Source of the DNA: Prevotella sp. S7-1-8
GTDB lineage: Bacteria > Bacteroidota > Bacteroidia > Bacteroidales > Bacteroidaceae
Length of the DNA: 64,000 nucleotides
Direction: 5' to 3'
Assembly: GCF_000758925.1 (NCBI RefSeq)
Contig: NZ_JRNC01000014.1
Location: 1 to 64,000 of the forward strand
Below, piece by piece: positions 15,933-25,092 of the stretch. A program made the position numbers and the translations under genes. Positions within the stretch are counted from its first letter, which is position 1. Each line of letters starts with the position of its first letter. The notes beneath the pieces were generated by a model that had not been told where the DNA came from, made no database searches, and saw only the letters and a program-made list of their open reading frames with translations.

Positions 15933-17414
15933 ATGGCAAAAGAATTAAAAGACTTAACCAAGCGGGCTGACAATTATAGTCAGTGGTATAACGACTTGGT
16001 GATGAAGGCGGATCTCGCCGAGACATCGCCTGTTCGTGGATGTATGATTATCAAGCCATACGGCTATGCGATATGGGAAAAGATGCAAGCAGCTCTTGAC
16101 GCGATGTTCAAGGCCACAGGTGTGCAAAATGCTTATTTCCCCTTGCTCATCCCCAAAAGCTTCTTCGCCAAAGAAGCCGAGCATGTGGCAGGCTTCGCCA
16201 AGGAGAGCGCGGTGGTTACTCACTATCGCCTCAAGGCCACTGAGGATGGAAAAGGCATCACCGTGGATCCGGAGGCGAAGCTCGAGGAGGAGCTGATTAT
16301 CCGCCCTACGTCGGAAACGATGATATGGAACACATACAAAAATTGGATAAAATCATATCGCGACCTTCCTATCCTCTGCAATCAATGGTGCAACGTTATG
16401 CGTTGGGAAATGCGGACAAGGCCTTTTTTGCGCACGTCAGAATTTTTGTGGCAAGAAGGGCATACAGCTCACGCCACGTCTGAAGAGGCGCAAGAAGAAG
16501 CACAAAAGATGCTGGGCGTTTACGCCGATTTCGCGGAAAATTGGATGGCAGTGCCTGTGGTACAAGGAGTCAAGAGCGAAACGGAACGATTTGCGGGAGC
16601 ATTGGACACCTATACCATCGAAGCCATGATGCAGGATGGAAAGGCTTTGCAAAGTGGTACGAGTCATTTCCTCGGACAAAATTTCGCCAAGAGTTTTGAC
16701 GTCACTTTCTTGAACAAAGAAAACAAGCCCGAGTATGTATGGGCCACAAGTTGGGGAGTTTCAACCCGTTTGATGGGTGCGCTGATTATGGTTCACTCTG
16801 ATGACAACGGCCTGGTGCTGCCACCAAAGTTGGCTCCAATACAAGTTGTCATTATCCCGATCAGCAAAAACGCGGAGCAACTTGAGGCTATTTCGGCAAA
16901 GATTAACCCATTGGTGGAGGAACTGACAAGAATGGGCGTTAGCGTTAAATACGACGATTCCGCCAACAAGCGTCCTGGCTTTAAATTTGCCGACTATGAG
17001 CTGAAGGGTGTGCCCGTAAGGCTTGTAATTGGCGCCCGAGACCTCGAGAATGGCACAGTCGAGGTAATGCGACGCGACACCTTGGAAAAAGAAGTCTTGC
17101 CTTTTGACGGTGTCGCAAAACATGTACAGGACTTACTTGTTGATATTCAAAAGTCAATATTTGATAAAGCTCGTAAATATCGCGACAGCCACATCTATGA
17201 ATGTGATAACTACGAGGAATTCAAAGAGCGCATCAAAGACGGAGGCTTCTTCTTGTGCCATTGGGATGGAACACCCGAGACGGAGGCAAAAATCAAGGAA
17301 GACACGCAAGCCACCATCCGGTGCGTGCCCTTTGGCTACGAGCAGACAGAAGGCGTGGACATGGTTAGCGGGAAACCCGCTAAATGTCGTGTCATCATCG
17401 CGCGCTCATATTGA
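15933..17414 (+). CDS. proS: Prolyl-tRNA synthetase, archaeal/eukaryotic type
   Basis: The 493-residue class II synthetase charges tRNA-Pro. It lacks the bacterial insertion (editing) domain, and runs from the catalytic core ([17 protein letters not shown], motif 2 region [29 protein letters not shown]) through the anticodon-binding domain ([16 protein letters not shown]) to the extra C-terminal domain ending in Tyr (CRVIIARSY), which defines the type-3 ProS. This form is usual in Bacteroidetes. Its own TAACTTTG promoter lies 104 bp upstream, and a strong terminator follows at 17462-17503, so it is monocistronic. Confidence 0.96.
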   Translation: MAKELKDLTKRADNYSQWYNDLVMKADLAETSPVRGCMIIKPYGYAIWEKMQAALDAMFKATGVQNAYFPLLIPKSFFAKEAEHVAGFAKESAVVTHYRLKATEDGKGITVDPEAKLEEELIIRPTSETMIWNTYKNWIKSYRDLPILCNQWCNVMRWEMRTRPFLRTSEFLWQEGHTAHATSEEAQEEAQKMLGVYADFAENWMAVPVVQGVKSETERFAGALDTYTIEAMMQDGKALQSGTSHFLGQNFAKSFDVTFLNKENKPEYVWATSWGVSTRLMGALIMVHSDDNGLVLPPKLAPIQVVIIPISKNAEQLEAISAKINPLVEELTRMGVSVKYDDSANKRPGFKFADYELKGVPVRLVIGARDLENGTVEVMRRDTLEKEVLPFDGVAKHVQDLLVDIQKSIFDKARKYRDSHIYECDNYEEFKERIKDGGFFLCHWDGTPETEAKIKEDTQATIRCVPFGYEQTEGVDMVSGKPAKCRVIIARSY

Positions 17415-17461
17415 GAACACGGATGGCCTAACTCTTTGAGATCTCGGCGTATGTCACATGA

Positions 17462-17503
17462 CAAACAGTCCACAATAACATTTCGATTATTGTGGACTGT
17501 TTG
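17462..17503 (+). terminator. Terminator of proS
   Basis: A perfect 17-bp stem (CAAACAGTCCACAATAA and complement) with an 8-base loop lies 48 bp after the proS stop. The T run after the stem is short. Confidence 0.7.
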
Positions 17504-17620
17504 CAAATACCACAACAGCCAACACGATAACACGCCACATATACGGCATACGCTCGCCTGCTGTTGCACAACCTTTCCCATATTAACCGAAAAGAAAAAA
17601 GACTATCAGACGCAAGAGAT

Positions 17621-19669
17621 ATGGCAAGATTACGTTTAACTTTAATCTTAATCATATCATGCCGCATGCCAGCAATGCCCGCGGAACATTCGATAAGCGA
17701 CATCATGCGTCATGTCTTTCAGTACGCTTCTTCCATCGACAGCGCCGCCATCAGGCAAGACACAACGTATGCCTATACCCGCTTCAAACTGAATGTAGAG
17801 CGAAAAAATCCCACTCTCATGCTGGTACCAAGCGTGTATGCCATTGCATATAGTGGCGAAAGGGAATACATTGGCGAGACATACAGTCGTGTTGTGTTGC
17901 AAGAAAACGGAGATTACAGCTCCAAACCGCTTCTTCGAACAACGACGATACCCCATCGGCGAAGCGCCATGACGATCCTTGCCAAGTATCTAACACCTGC
18001 CATTTACAACGAAACGATCATCGATGGCAACATCATATCACCATTCAACTGGAAGAATAGACATTTCTACCATTACGCCATCGAGCAAATCAATGGCTGC
18101 GAAGCGCGTGTCATTTTCAAACCAAAACGCAAGAACACACAACTCGTCGCTGGCGAAGCCTCTGTCGATATCACGTCAGGGCGGGTCATGGAATGTGACA
18201 TCCGCGGCGAATTTGACATGATATCTTTTAAGCTCAACATGCAAATGGGCAAATCGGGGTATCACTCCCTGGCACCTCAAAAATGCGCCTTGAGTACGCG
18301 TTTCTGCTTTATAGGCAACAAAGTGACAGCCAATTTCCTCGCTTATTACAACCTTCCTCGAATGATACAAGATAACGTTGGCAATGAAAACGATTTCCAA
18401 AAGATGTGCCTTGTACGCCCAGACACGCTGACAAAAGACGACATTGCGCTGTACGAACGCATGTTTACACAACAGCGTCAACGCGACTCCATAGCAGCTG
18501 TAAAAAACGCACAGCCCAAGAAAAAAGATTGGGCAAAAATCATTTTGTGGGACATGATTGGCGACAATGTGCTCAACCAAATAAAGACAAACTTCGGAAT
18601 CAACAACCAAGGGCACATTCGTCTGGACCCCGTGCTCAATCCTTTGTATATGGGTTACGACCATCGACGCGGCTTTACCTATAAAACAGACATACGCATA
18701 AGCTATCAATTCACGCCCAACAGTGAGTTTTCAGCACGTATGATGGCTGGATACGCATTTAAGATGCAACAGTTTTATTATCGGTTACCTGTTTATTATT
18801 TTTTTAACAAACGAAGAAACGGCTTCCTCAAGTTAGAGATTGGCAATGGAAATCACATTAGCCATCAGTCTGTCAAACGAAGTGTCGAGCGACAATACCC
18901 TGATACCACGGGGCTAAACCTGCCCAACTTTGATTTGCTGAACGAATTTAAGCAGACCGACGTTCGGCTTGTATACAATAACGAAATATCTGAAAAATTT
19001 GGCCTACAAATAGGTGTTCTCTATCAAAAACGAGTAGCTGTTAACCGAAAGGCTTTCGAGTTGTTGGGCAGACAATGGCGTTATCGGTCTTTGGCACCGC
19101 TCATACAGCTGCAATATCGTCCGTGGGGATGGAGGGGGCCCATATTCACGGCCGATTATGACAGGAGCATTAAGCGTTTGTTCAAGTCGAACACCGCTTA
19201 CGAGCGTTATGAGTTCAACGCCGAATACATCTATCGAATTCATAAATTAAAGTCGATACAAATGCGGTTTGGCACTGGCTTTTACACTTGGAAAAATGAT
19301 GACGCTTACTTCCTGAACTATGAGAATTTTCAAGAGAACAACATTCCGGGGGGATGGAACGATGACTGGAGCGGACATTTTGAGTTGCTTCGGAGTGAGA
19401 CTTACAACACTTCTGAATATTATATCCGATCCAACGTGACCTACGAAAGCCCCATGCTGCTCTTGAGTTGGCTACCTTGGATAGGGCGGTTTATGGAGAT
19501 GGAGCGCGTTTATACGTCCGTGTTGGACGTAAAAAACATACATCCGTACATGGAGTTTGGATATGGATTTACCACCCGTTTGTTCTCGTGCGGCGTATTT
19601 GTAAGCAATGGTAAAGGCAACACGACGTTTGGGTGCAAGTTCGGCTTTGAACTTTTCAGGCATTGGTGA
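17621..19669 (+). CDS. DUF5686-like outer-membrane protein
   Basis: The 682-residue secreted protein starts at ATG 17621, which opens a signal peptide (LRLTLILIISCRMPAMPA); the longer frame to 17564 adds 19 polar residues. The N-terminal part (about 30-280) looks periplasmic. The C-terminal two thirds alternates aromatic and polar residues like a beta-barrel (GFLKLEIGNGNHIS, YEFNAEYIYRIHKLKSIQMRFGTG) and ends in FGCKFGFELFRHW with an aromatic terminus as in outer-membrane barrels. The overall plan matches the DUF5686 family of Bacteroidetes, but without the N-terminal carboxypeptidase-regulatory domain of many members. Function is unknown; it stands alone after the proS terminator. Confidence 0.65.
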   Translation: MARLRLTLILIISCRMPAMPAEHSISDIMRHVFQYASSIDSAAIRQDTTYAYTRFKLNVERKNPTLMLVPSVYAIAYSGEREYIGETYSRVVLQENGDYSSKPLLRTTTIPHRRSAMTILAKYLTPAIYNETIIDGNIISPFNWKNRHFYHYAIEQINGCEARVIFKPKRKNTQLVAGEASVDITSGRVMECDIRGEFDMISFKLNMQMGKSGYHSLAPQKCALSTRFCFIGNKVTANFLAYYNLPRMIQDNVGNENDFQKMCLVRPDTLTKDDIALYERMFTQQRQRDSIAAVKNAQPKKKDWAKIILWDMIGDNVLNQIKTNFGINNQGHIRLDPVLNPLYMGYDHRRGFTYKTDIRISYQFTPNSEFSARMMAGYAFKMQQFYYRLPVYYFFNKRRNGFLKLEIGNGNHISHQSVKRSVERQYPDTTGLNLPNFDLLNEFKQTDVRLVYNNEISEKFGLQIGVLYQKRVAVNRKAFELLGRQWRYRSLAPLIQLQYRPWGWRGPIFTADYDRSIKRLFKSNTAYERYEFNAEYIYRIHKLKSIQMRFGTGFYTWKNDDAYFLNYENFQENNIPGGWNDDWSGHFELLRSETYNTSEYYIRSNVTYESPMLLLSWLPWIGRFMEMERVYTSVLDVKNIHPYMEFGYGFTTRLFSCGVFVSNGKGNTTFGCKFGFELFRHW

Positions 19670-19728
19670 ATACGCCTTGGAAATAATTCCGCGACGCCTT
19701 GACGCGTTTATTTTGTGATATAGATCAT

Positions 19729-21216
19729 TTAAAGTTTTACACTTTTCTTTTTTACCTTGCTCTCATTCGACATCCTGTCAAGCGAGGTCACCACATAGGT
19801 GTATTTGGTTTTCCCATTGTCATAAGGCAATTTAATAAATGTCTGGCTTGTTATTGCCACTATCTTAGACACATCTTCTATATTAATCTTTTCACCTGCG
19901 TCATATTTATAAACCACATATTTTGTAGCGACATCATTCCATTTTTTTCCCCTTGGCACTTGCCAGAACAAAAAATAACCATCACTGGTCCACAATGCCT
20001 TTAGCTTGCGCGGCTTCTTGGGAGCTTTGTCATCTATAAACTCCATACGAGGTTGCAGGGCAGGATATTTCCAATAATAATTGCGCAAGACCGATCCGTA
20101 ATTGCCAATATTGTCCACCACGGCTTTGGCGTACCACAAAACCACTCCGTTCACATGGTGCGTTTGTTGGTGCAATCTATATTTCGCGGGCAGTTGGTGA
20201 CTGGTGGGCATTAAAGGGTCAGCGTATTTGGTCGTGCGCTCAACATCTTCCCCAATAAAAAGCGGCCGGTTGGACGCATGCTTATCCCACCATTTTATCA
20301 ACGTGGCATAGTCTGCCGCAGGATGTCCGATTTGCCAATATATCTGTGGCGCGCAGTAATCCACCCACCCGTTGTTCACCCATAGCAGCACATCTGCGTA
20401 CAAGTCGTCATAGTCTTGCAGGCCATTGGTCTCGGAGCCATTCACCGGGTCTGTTTTTTTATTGCGGTAAATACCAAAGGGAGACACGCCAAACTTAACC
20501 CACGGCTTACGTTTATGGATTGTTTCGGACAGTTGTTTCACAAACAGGTTGACATTGTTTCTTCGCCAATCGCCAATGGTGGCAAAACCTCCACGGTCGG
20601 CCATGTAATATTGTTGGTCTGGTATGGACTGCCCCGGAGCTGGGTAGGGATAAAAATAATCATCAATATGGAGCCCGTCAATGTCATAACGGCTCACAAT
20701 GTCGTCAACCACCATGCAGATATAATCACGATTCTCTTTGAGCGCGGGGTTTAAAATGTATTGATTATCGTATGTGAAATAGCAGTTTGGGCGCAACTTT
20801 GTGACATGGTTCACAGCCAATTGGTTAGTGCCCTTAGTCTTGGCGCGATAAGGATTTATCCATGCGTGCAGCTCCATTCCACGCTTGTGGCACTCGTTTA
20901 CCATCCATTCCAATGGGTCCCAATACGGTTGTGGGGCACGGCCTTGCACTCCCGTTAGAAACCGACTCCATGGTTCTATCTTGCTGGCATAAAGCGCGTC
21001 ACACTCCGGTCGCACTTGGAAGATGATGGCGTTCACGCCGTCTTTTTGCAACTCGTCAAGTTGATAAGCCAGCGTTTGTTGCATCGCTGCCGTTGACATA
21101 CCTTGAAATTGCCCGTTCACGGCTTGTATCCAAGCTCCCCTGAACTGGCGTTTCTGCGCATGGCACACCAATAATGTCATCATCAGGATGATGAGAACGA
21201 ATTGTCGTTTCGTCAT
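19729..21216 (-). CDS. GHL10-family glycoside hydrolase-like secreted protein
   Basis: The 495-residue protein has a signal peptide (residues 1-20, ending CHAQ). The body (about 24-340) is a TIM-barrel of the GHL10 (YngK/DUF187) type: RGAWIQAVNGQF, VNAIIFQVRPECDALYASKIEPWSRFLTG, WINPYRAKTKG, DIDGLHIDDYFYPYP with candidate catalytic acids, and WVDYCAPQIYWQIG. A fibronectin-III-like domain closes the protein (about 405-490). Characterised relatives act on peptidoglycan-derived or other glycans lacking the stem peptide, but the substrate here is not known. A TAACTTTG promoter element (minus strand, 21255-21248) overlaps the terminator of the upstream porin operon. Confidence 0.82.
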   Translation of the reverse strand: MTKRQFVLIILMMTLLVCHAQKRQFRGAWIQAVNGQFQGMSTAAMQQTLAYQLDELQKDGVNAIIFQVRPECDALYASKIEPWSRFLTGVQGRAPQPYWDPLEWMVNECHKRGMELHAWINPYRAKTKGTNQLAVNHVTKLRPNCYFTYDNQYILNPALKENRDYICMVVDDIVSRYDIDGLHIDDYFYPYPAPGQSIPDQQYYMADRGGFATIGDWRRNNVNLFVKQLSETIHKRKPWVKFGVSPFGIYRNKKTDPVNGSETNGLQDYDDLYADVLLWVNNGWVDYCAPQIYWQIGHPAADYATLIKWWDKHASNRPLFIGEDVERTTKYADPLMPTSHQLPAKYRLHQQTHHVNGVVLWYAKAVVDNIGNYGSVLRNYYWKYPALQPRMEFIDDKAPKKPRKLKALWTSDGYFLFWQVPRGKKWNDVATKYVVYKYDAGEKINIEDVSKIVAITSQTFIKLPYDNGKTKYTYVVTSLDRMSNESKVKKKSVKL

Positions 21217-21254
21217 TTGTATATCGGTTAATAAAAATAATTATAGACAAAGTT

Positions 21255-21300
21255 ACAAAAAAATAGGACACGTCTCACGACTTATCCTATTAAAAAAATA
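21255..21300 (-). terminator. Terminator of the porin operon
   Basis: AATAGGA/TCCTATT arms, with partial pairing inward, are followed on the minus strand by seven T. It lies 80 bp after the porin stop and abuts the promoter of the GHL10 gene. Confidence 0.6.
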
Positions 21301-21380
21301 TTTTATTTTAATCCAAAATATATAAATATGGATTTCGGAGCATATGTTTATCACCCAGTATCACATACTGATAGCTTGGT

Positions 21381-22940
21381 CTAAAACTTATATCCTAACG
21401 TTAGCAACAGTTGATGGCGCTTGTTGTTTACGCTCACACCGTCAACGATATTGCTTTGGCTCTCTTTGGATTTCTCCGCGTAATAACTCATGAATGGGTA
21501 GAAAGTGCCATCTGTTTGTGAGTATTGGTAGGCCAAATCAACGTAAAATTTCTTCACGGCATACCCCATTCCACACGTGAATCGGTTGGTGCTGCCCCAG
21601 TTAGTGTAGTCTGTCGATGTGGCATAAGCACTTCCCGGCGAAGATATACTGCCGTCACGAAAGCCATTTTTGTCAAACATGGGGCTCAAATAGTTATAAC
21701 CCAATCTGATTGCCACATTAACTGTTGGCTTATATTCGGCACCCAATTTTATGGTACTAACACCCTTTAGCGTTGCTTTCGTGTGGTCATTCATGCCATT
21801 GTCACTAATCGTACTCTCGTAATACCTGCCATCCCAATAGTCATAGTAGCCACCATCATTCACACGGTTGTCCATGGTGCCATAATCAGCGTATTCGTAT
21901 GTAGCGCCAAGGGCCACTTGCTGGCCAATGGTATGTCCAAAGCTCACGCCAAATTTCCACGGTGTGTACACTTTAAAATCATATTCAGCCTGCTGGCCTT
22001 TATCCACGCTTCGCTTATCCTGCCTCATCGTAATATCGTTGGCGCCTCTCAATTTCAGGTCATACCACGTAGGGGTGTGGATATAAGCGCCTATTCGGAA
22101 AGGTGAGGTTTCCACCGGACGGAATATGGCGCCAGCCTTGATGTCAAAGCCATTACCATCTATTTGTAAATCCTCCCATGTGCCAACACCAGCATTATGT
22201 TCTAAATTCTCCCTATAAAAACTATTGCTTCGATAGTTCACGTCTCGCAAACCGAACGTCACACCAAGATACAATTGGTTGCTGACATTGCCACTAAGGC
22301 AGAAACTGTATTCGCCAATGTATCCCTTTTGATACTGTCCAAACAGGTAAGCCGTGCCGTTGAGGTAATCCATCCCCACCTGTTTGCCTTTATCATCAAG
22401 TACCGGTGACATCAAACTTTTATAGTTAGCGTCCACCCCATTCCAGTTATAGTTATCCGCGAAAGGGTATTTTACAGCCGACAGTTTGTTCTGCGACGCA
22501 TTCCTCAAGGCACCCCCGGCAGTAAGTATTTGGTCGAAATTGCAACTCTTGTGGTAGTTGAAAGCCACATTCAAGTATTTATATCGTCCAGATCTCATCG
22601 AATAAACCAATCCCACTTGGTCAAAGCTCGCATTGGTTTTATTACCTTTGATATCTATTCCAAGCCTACCGTATGCTGGAGACGTCGTGGCATCTTGTTG
22701 GGCAACCATGCCACCAGATATTGCGAATTGGCTTGACCGAAACAGTCCCAAGCCCGCAGGATTGGTACTAATGGTTGAAATGTCCGCGCCCAAAGCTTCC
22801 ATGGCTCCACCCATACCAACATAACGAGCGGTTCCGTTAAGGTCTTTGTCCACCAATTTCGTGTCTTGATAGGTTTCTTGGGCAGCCAAGGGGATTGATA
22901 ACAAGGCCAAAGCTGCTAACCCAATATATTTCGTTTTCAT
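21381..22940 (-). CDS. OmpP1/FadL-family outer-membrane transport protein
   Basis: The 519-residue protein starts at 22940, where MKTKYIGLAALALLSIPLAAQ is a clean signal peptide; the open frame further upstream belongs to the preceding gene's Gly-rich tail in another frame. The mature N-terminus (GTARYVGMGGAMEALGADISTISTNPAGLGLFRSS) is the hatch motif of FadL-like channels, followed by a 14-strand-type barrel ending in HQLLLTLGYKF. The family takes up hydrophobic compounds across the outer membrane. It lies 34 bp downstream of the Tyr/Trp/Gly-rich protein gene, in one operon with a terminator at 21255-21300. The ligand is unknown. Confidence 0.85.
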   Translation of the reverse strand: MKTKYIGLAALALLSIPLAAQETYQDTKLVDKDLNGTARYVGMGGAMEALGADISTISTNPAGLGLFRSSQFAISGGMVAQQDATTSPAYGRLGIDIKGNKTNASFDQVGLVYSMRSGRYKYLNVAFNYHKSCNFDQILTAGGALRNASQNKLSAVKYPFADNYNWNGVDANYKSLMSPVLDDKGKQVGMDYLNGTAYLFGQYQKGYIGEYSFCLSGNVSNQLYLGVTFGLRDVNYRSNSFYRENLEHNAGVGTWEDLQIDGNGFDIKAGAIFRPVETSPFRIGAYIHTPTWYDLKLRGANDITMRQDKRSVDKGQQAEYDFKVYTPWKFGVSFGHTIGQQVALGATYEYADYGTMDNRVNDGGYYDYWDGRYYESTISDNGMNDHTKATLKGVSTIKLGAEYKPTVNVAIRLGYNYLSPMFDKNGFRDGSISSPGSAYATSTDYTNWGSTNRFTCGMGYAVKKFYVDLAYQYSQTDGTFYPFMSYYAEKSKESQSNIVDGVSVNNKRHQLLLTLGYKF

Positions 22941-22974
22941 CGTTTTCAGTATATATTTTAATGTATTGTTATTA

Positions 22975-23952
22975 TCATCTTCCCCTGCCAAAGTGTCCGC
23001 CGCCAGTACTTGGGGCATGTCCGCCGCCAAAACCGCCGCCGCCAAAGCTACCGCCGCCAAAGCTACCGCCTGACGTACCACCAAAACCACGCGAACCACT
23101 GCCGTATGATGGTGTTACACTCCTGCTTTGATCGAATGACCGATTGTTTCTACTGTCCATAGTATTGGGCCACGTCGAGTTTGTACTTCTACCAAAAGAG
23201 CGATTTCGCGCACTCCGATTGGTATAGGTGCTTGTGCTTGCGCCATTTTTATAACTATATCCTCTACCAAATCTTCCGTAGCCAGTGGCAGGGCCTCTAT
23301 TTTCAAAACTCCATGTACGGTCGCCCGTCAAGCCACTCGGATTACCCTCTCTCACACGAGCGTAACCACCTCCATACCATCCCCAGGGCCGTCCATACCA
23401 ATTCGTGTAATACGGGCTATACCATCCAGCATATCCATAATGCCAAGGATCGTACCAACCACCGTAATAGCCCATGTACCAAGGATCGTACCAACCACCA
23501 TATCCATAGTACCACGGGTCGTACCATCGGTTGTGCCATCCGTAACGCCACGCCCCGTAACCATACAGCCAAGGGTCATAAAAATCGTCCCAGCGGCTCA
23601 TCCTCCGAGTGTAAAAATAATCGTCGTCGAACTGTGGCTCGGCAGAACGGACATACATTGTATCCGCGTATGACATGTCAGGGCAGATACCCTTGCCATT
23701 TCGCGTCACGACAATGTCATTGCCCAACGAGTCGACTCCTATCTTCTGATAGTAACTACGAAACTTGCCCGCGCGATTATACTCGTCAACACCGCAGTCG
23801 GCGCCGCGGTAATAAGCCGGTTTGTCGTTAGAGGAGGTTGTCTCAACAGATTTAGGCATACGTTCAGGCACGAAGTATAGATCGTCACTTTGAGCCATGC
23901 CTTGTGAGGAAAACACTCCTGCAAAGACTAAAAGCATCATCAACTTTTTCAT
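22975..23952 (-). CDS. Secreted Tyr/Trp/Gly-rich repeat protein
   Basis: The 325-residue protein has a signal peptide (MKKLMMLLVFAGVFSSQGMAQ). After a mixed region (about 22-118) comes a block of roughly 80 residues made of degenerate repeats of the form WYDPWYYGYGGWYDPWYMGYY. An Asn/Ser/Arg-rich stretch and a final Gly-rich tail of GGSFGGGS-type repeats to GHFGRGR follow. Such low-complexity proteins occur in Bacteroidetes, but I know of no function. It is the first gene of an operon with the FadL-like porin. A TATATTTG promoter (minus strand, about 24056-24049) lies upstream. The codon use of the repeats is mixed, so it is a true coding sequence rather than simple DNA. Confidence 0.8.
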   Translation of the reverse strand: MKKLMMLLVFAGVFSSQGMAQSDDLYFVPERMPKSVETTSSNDKPAYYRGADCGVDEYNRAGKFRSYYQKIGVDSLGNDIVVTRNGKGICPDMSYADTMYVRSAEPQFDDDYFYTRRMSRWDDFYDPWLYGYGAWRYGWHNRWYDPWYYGYGGWYDPWYMGYYGGWYDPWHYGYAGWYSPYYTNWYGRPWGWYGGGYARVREGNPSGLTGDRTWSFENRGPATGYGRFGRGYSYKNGASTSTYTNRSARNRSFGRSTNSTWPNTMDSRNNRSFDQSRSVTPSYGSGSRGFGGTSGGSFGGGSFGGGGFGGGHAPSTGGGHFGRGR

Positions 23953-24129
23953 ATTCTCACTCCTTGCATTATATATATTACATTGTTTTCACTGATGGGT
24001 CTTCCTTGCCAACCCATTTTAACGCTACAAACATACCGTTTATTTATCTACAAATATACGGAAAAACCCTAAACCGTGGTAGGTTTTTCCCTATTTTGTT
24101 TAATTTTGCAATATAATTTAAGATTTAGC

Positions 24130-24990
24130 ATGGAGTATATAGTCGCGGAGTTTACCATCAATTGCGAGCCAGCTCTTTTAGAAGTGGCGCGCGACCTTTT
24201 AGCCGACATCTCGGCCGAAGCAGGCTTCGAAGCCTTTGAGAGCACGGACCGGGGACTGAATGGTTACGTTCAAAAAACGGCGTTAAAACAGTCATTGTTA
24301 GATGCTAACATTGCCGATTTCCCACTCGAGCACACAACAGTCACCTACCAATTACATAGTGTCGAGAGCAAAAATTGGAACGAGCAATGGGAAAAAGCGG
24401 GCTTTGAGCCTATTAACATTGACGACAAGGTTGTGATATACGACACGCGGCGAGAGTCGCCCCGCGTTCCCAACGGCGCGGTTCCCATATCCATCTTGCC
24501 CCACCAAACGTTTGGCACGGGCACCCACCAAACCACGCGCATGATGATACGCTCGCTTCTTGGCATCCCCGTCCAAGGCAAACGAGTGGTCGACTGTGGC
24601 TGTGGCACAGGCATTCTTGGTATCACGGCCTCAAAACTTGGCGCGGCAGAAGTGGTCGGTTATGATGTTGACGAGTGGTGCGTGAGCAACGCGACGCACA
24701 ACGCCAAAGAGAACAGCGTAGGCAATATGACCGTGCTTCATGGCGACAGCAAAGTGCTTGACGGCATCGACAAGCCGTTTCATGTGGTCATGGCTAACAT
24801 CAACCGCAACATATTGTTGCAGGATATGCCTACGTTTAACAAGATAATGACCCCCGACGCCCAACTCATTCTCAGCGGCTTTTATCAAGAAGACGCCAAA
24901 ATCATCTTGGAAAAAGCGGCGCGACTAAAATTGCGCGAAGCGCGCAGGCTGACTGAGGACGATTGGTGCTGCCTCACGTTAACACACTGA
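24130..24990 (+). CDS. prmA: Ribosomal protein L11 methyltransferase
   Basis: The 286-residue SAM-dependent enzyme trimethylates lysines and the N-terminus of L11. The N-terminal substrate-recognition domain (1-95) precedes the Rossmann methyltransferase: PHQTFGTGTHQTTRMM, the SAM loop VVDCGCGTGILGITASKLGA (about 155-174), YDVDEWCVSNATHNAKEN and VMANINRNILL. It ends with DDWCCLTLTH, close to the usual WCCL terminus. The ATG at 24130 was chosen because it starts the family's N-terminal strand (MEYIVAEFTI) and lies about 25 bp after a TAATTTTG promoter. Codons upstream are not conserved-looking. Confidence 0.92.
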   Translation: MEYIVAEFTINCEPALLEVARDLLADISAEAGFEAFESTDRGLNGYVQKTALKQSLLDANIADFPLEHTTVTYQLHSVESKNWNEQWEKAGFEPINIDDKVVIYDTRRESPRVPNGAVPISILPHQTFGTGTHQTTRMMIRSLLGIPVQGKRVVDCGCGTGILGITASKLGAAEVVGYDVDEWCVSNATHNAKENSVGNMTVLHGDSKVLDGIDKPFHVVMANINRNILLQDMPTFNKIMTPDAQLILSGFYQEDAKIILEKAARLKLREARRLTEDDWCCLTLTH

Positions 24991-25092
24991 CCGGCGTCCC
25001 ACAATGCTTGTCGCGCCTGCGAACACTGACGCGCAAATACCAAGGCCACCATCCTGGGCACATCATGGAAAAGTGGCTGTCGCCCCGCGCGT

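Noticed and set aside
17428..17706. Minus-strand frame after proS
   Set aside because: It spans the proS terminator and the signal peptide region of the downstream gene.
23440..23673. Proline/Val-rich plus-strand frame opposite the Tyr/Trp/Gly protein
   Set aside because: It is a mirror of the coding repeats on the other strand.
22975..23700. Repeat block as a possible CRISPR array or tandem repeat DNA
   Set aside because: The periodicity is at protein level with variable codons, inside one continuous signal-peptide-bearing gene.
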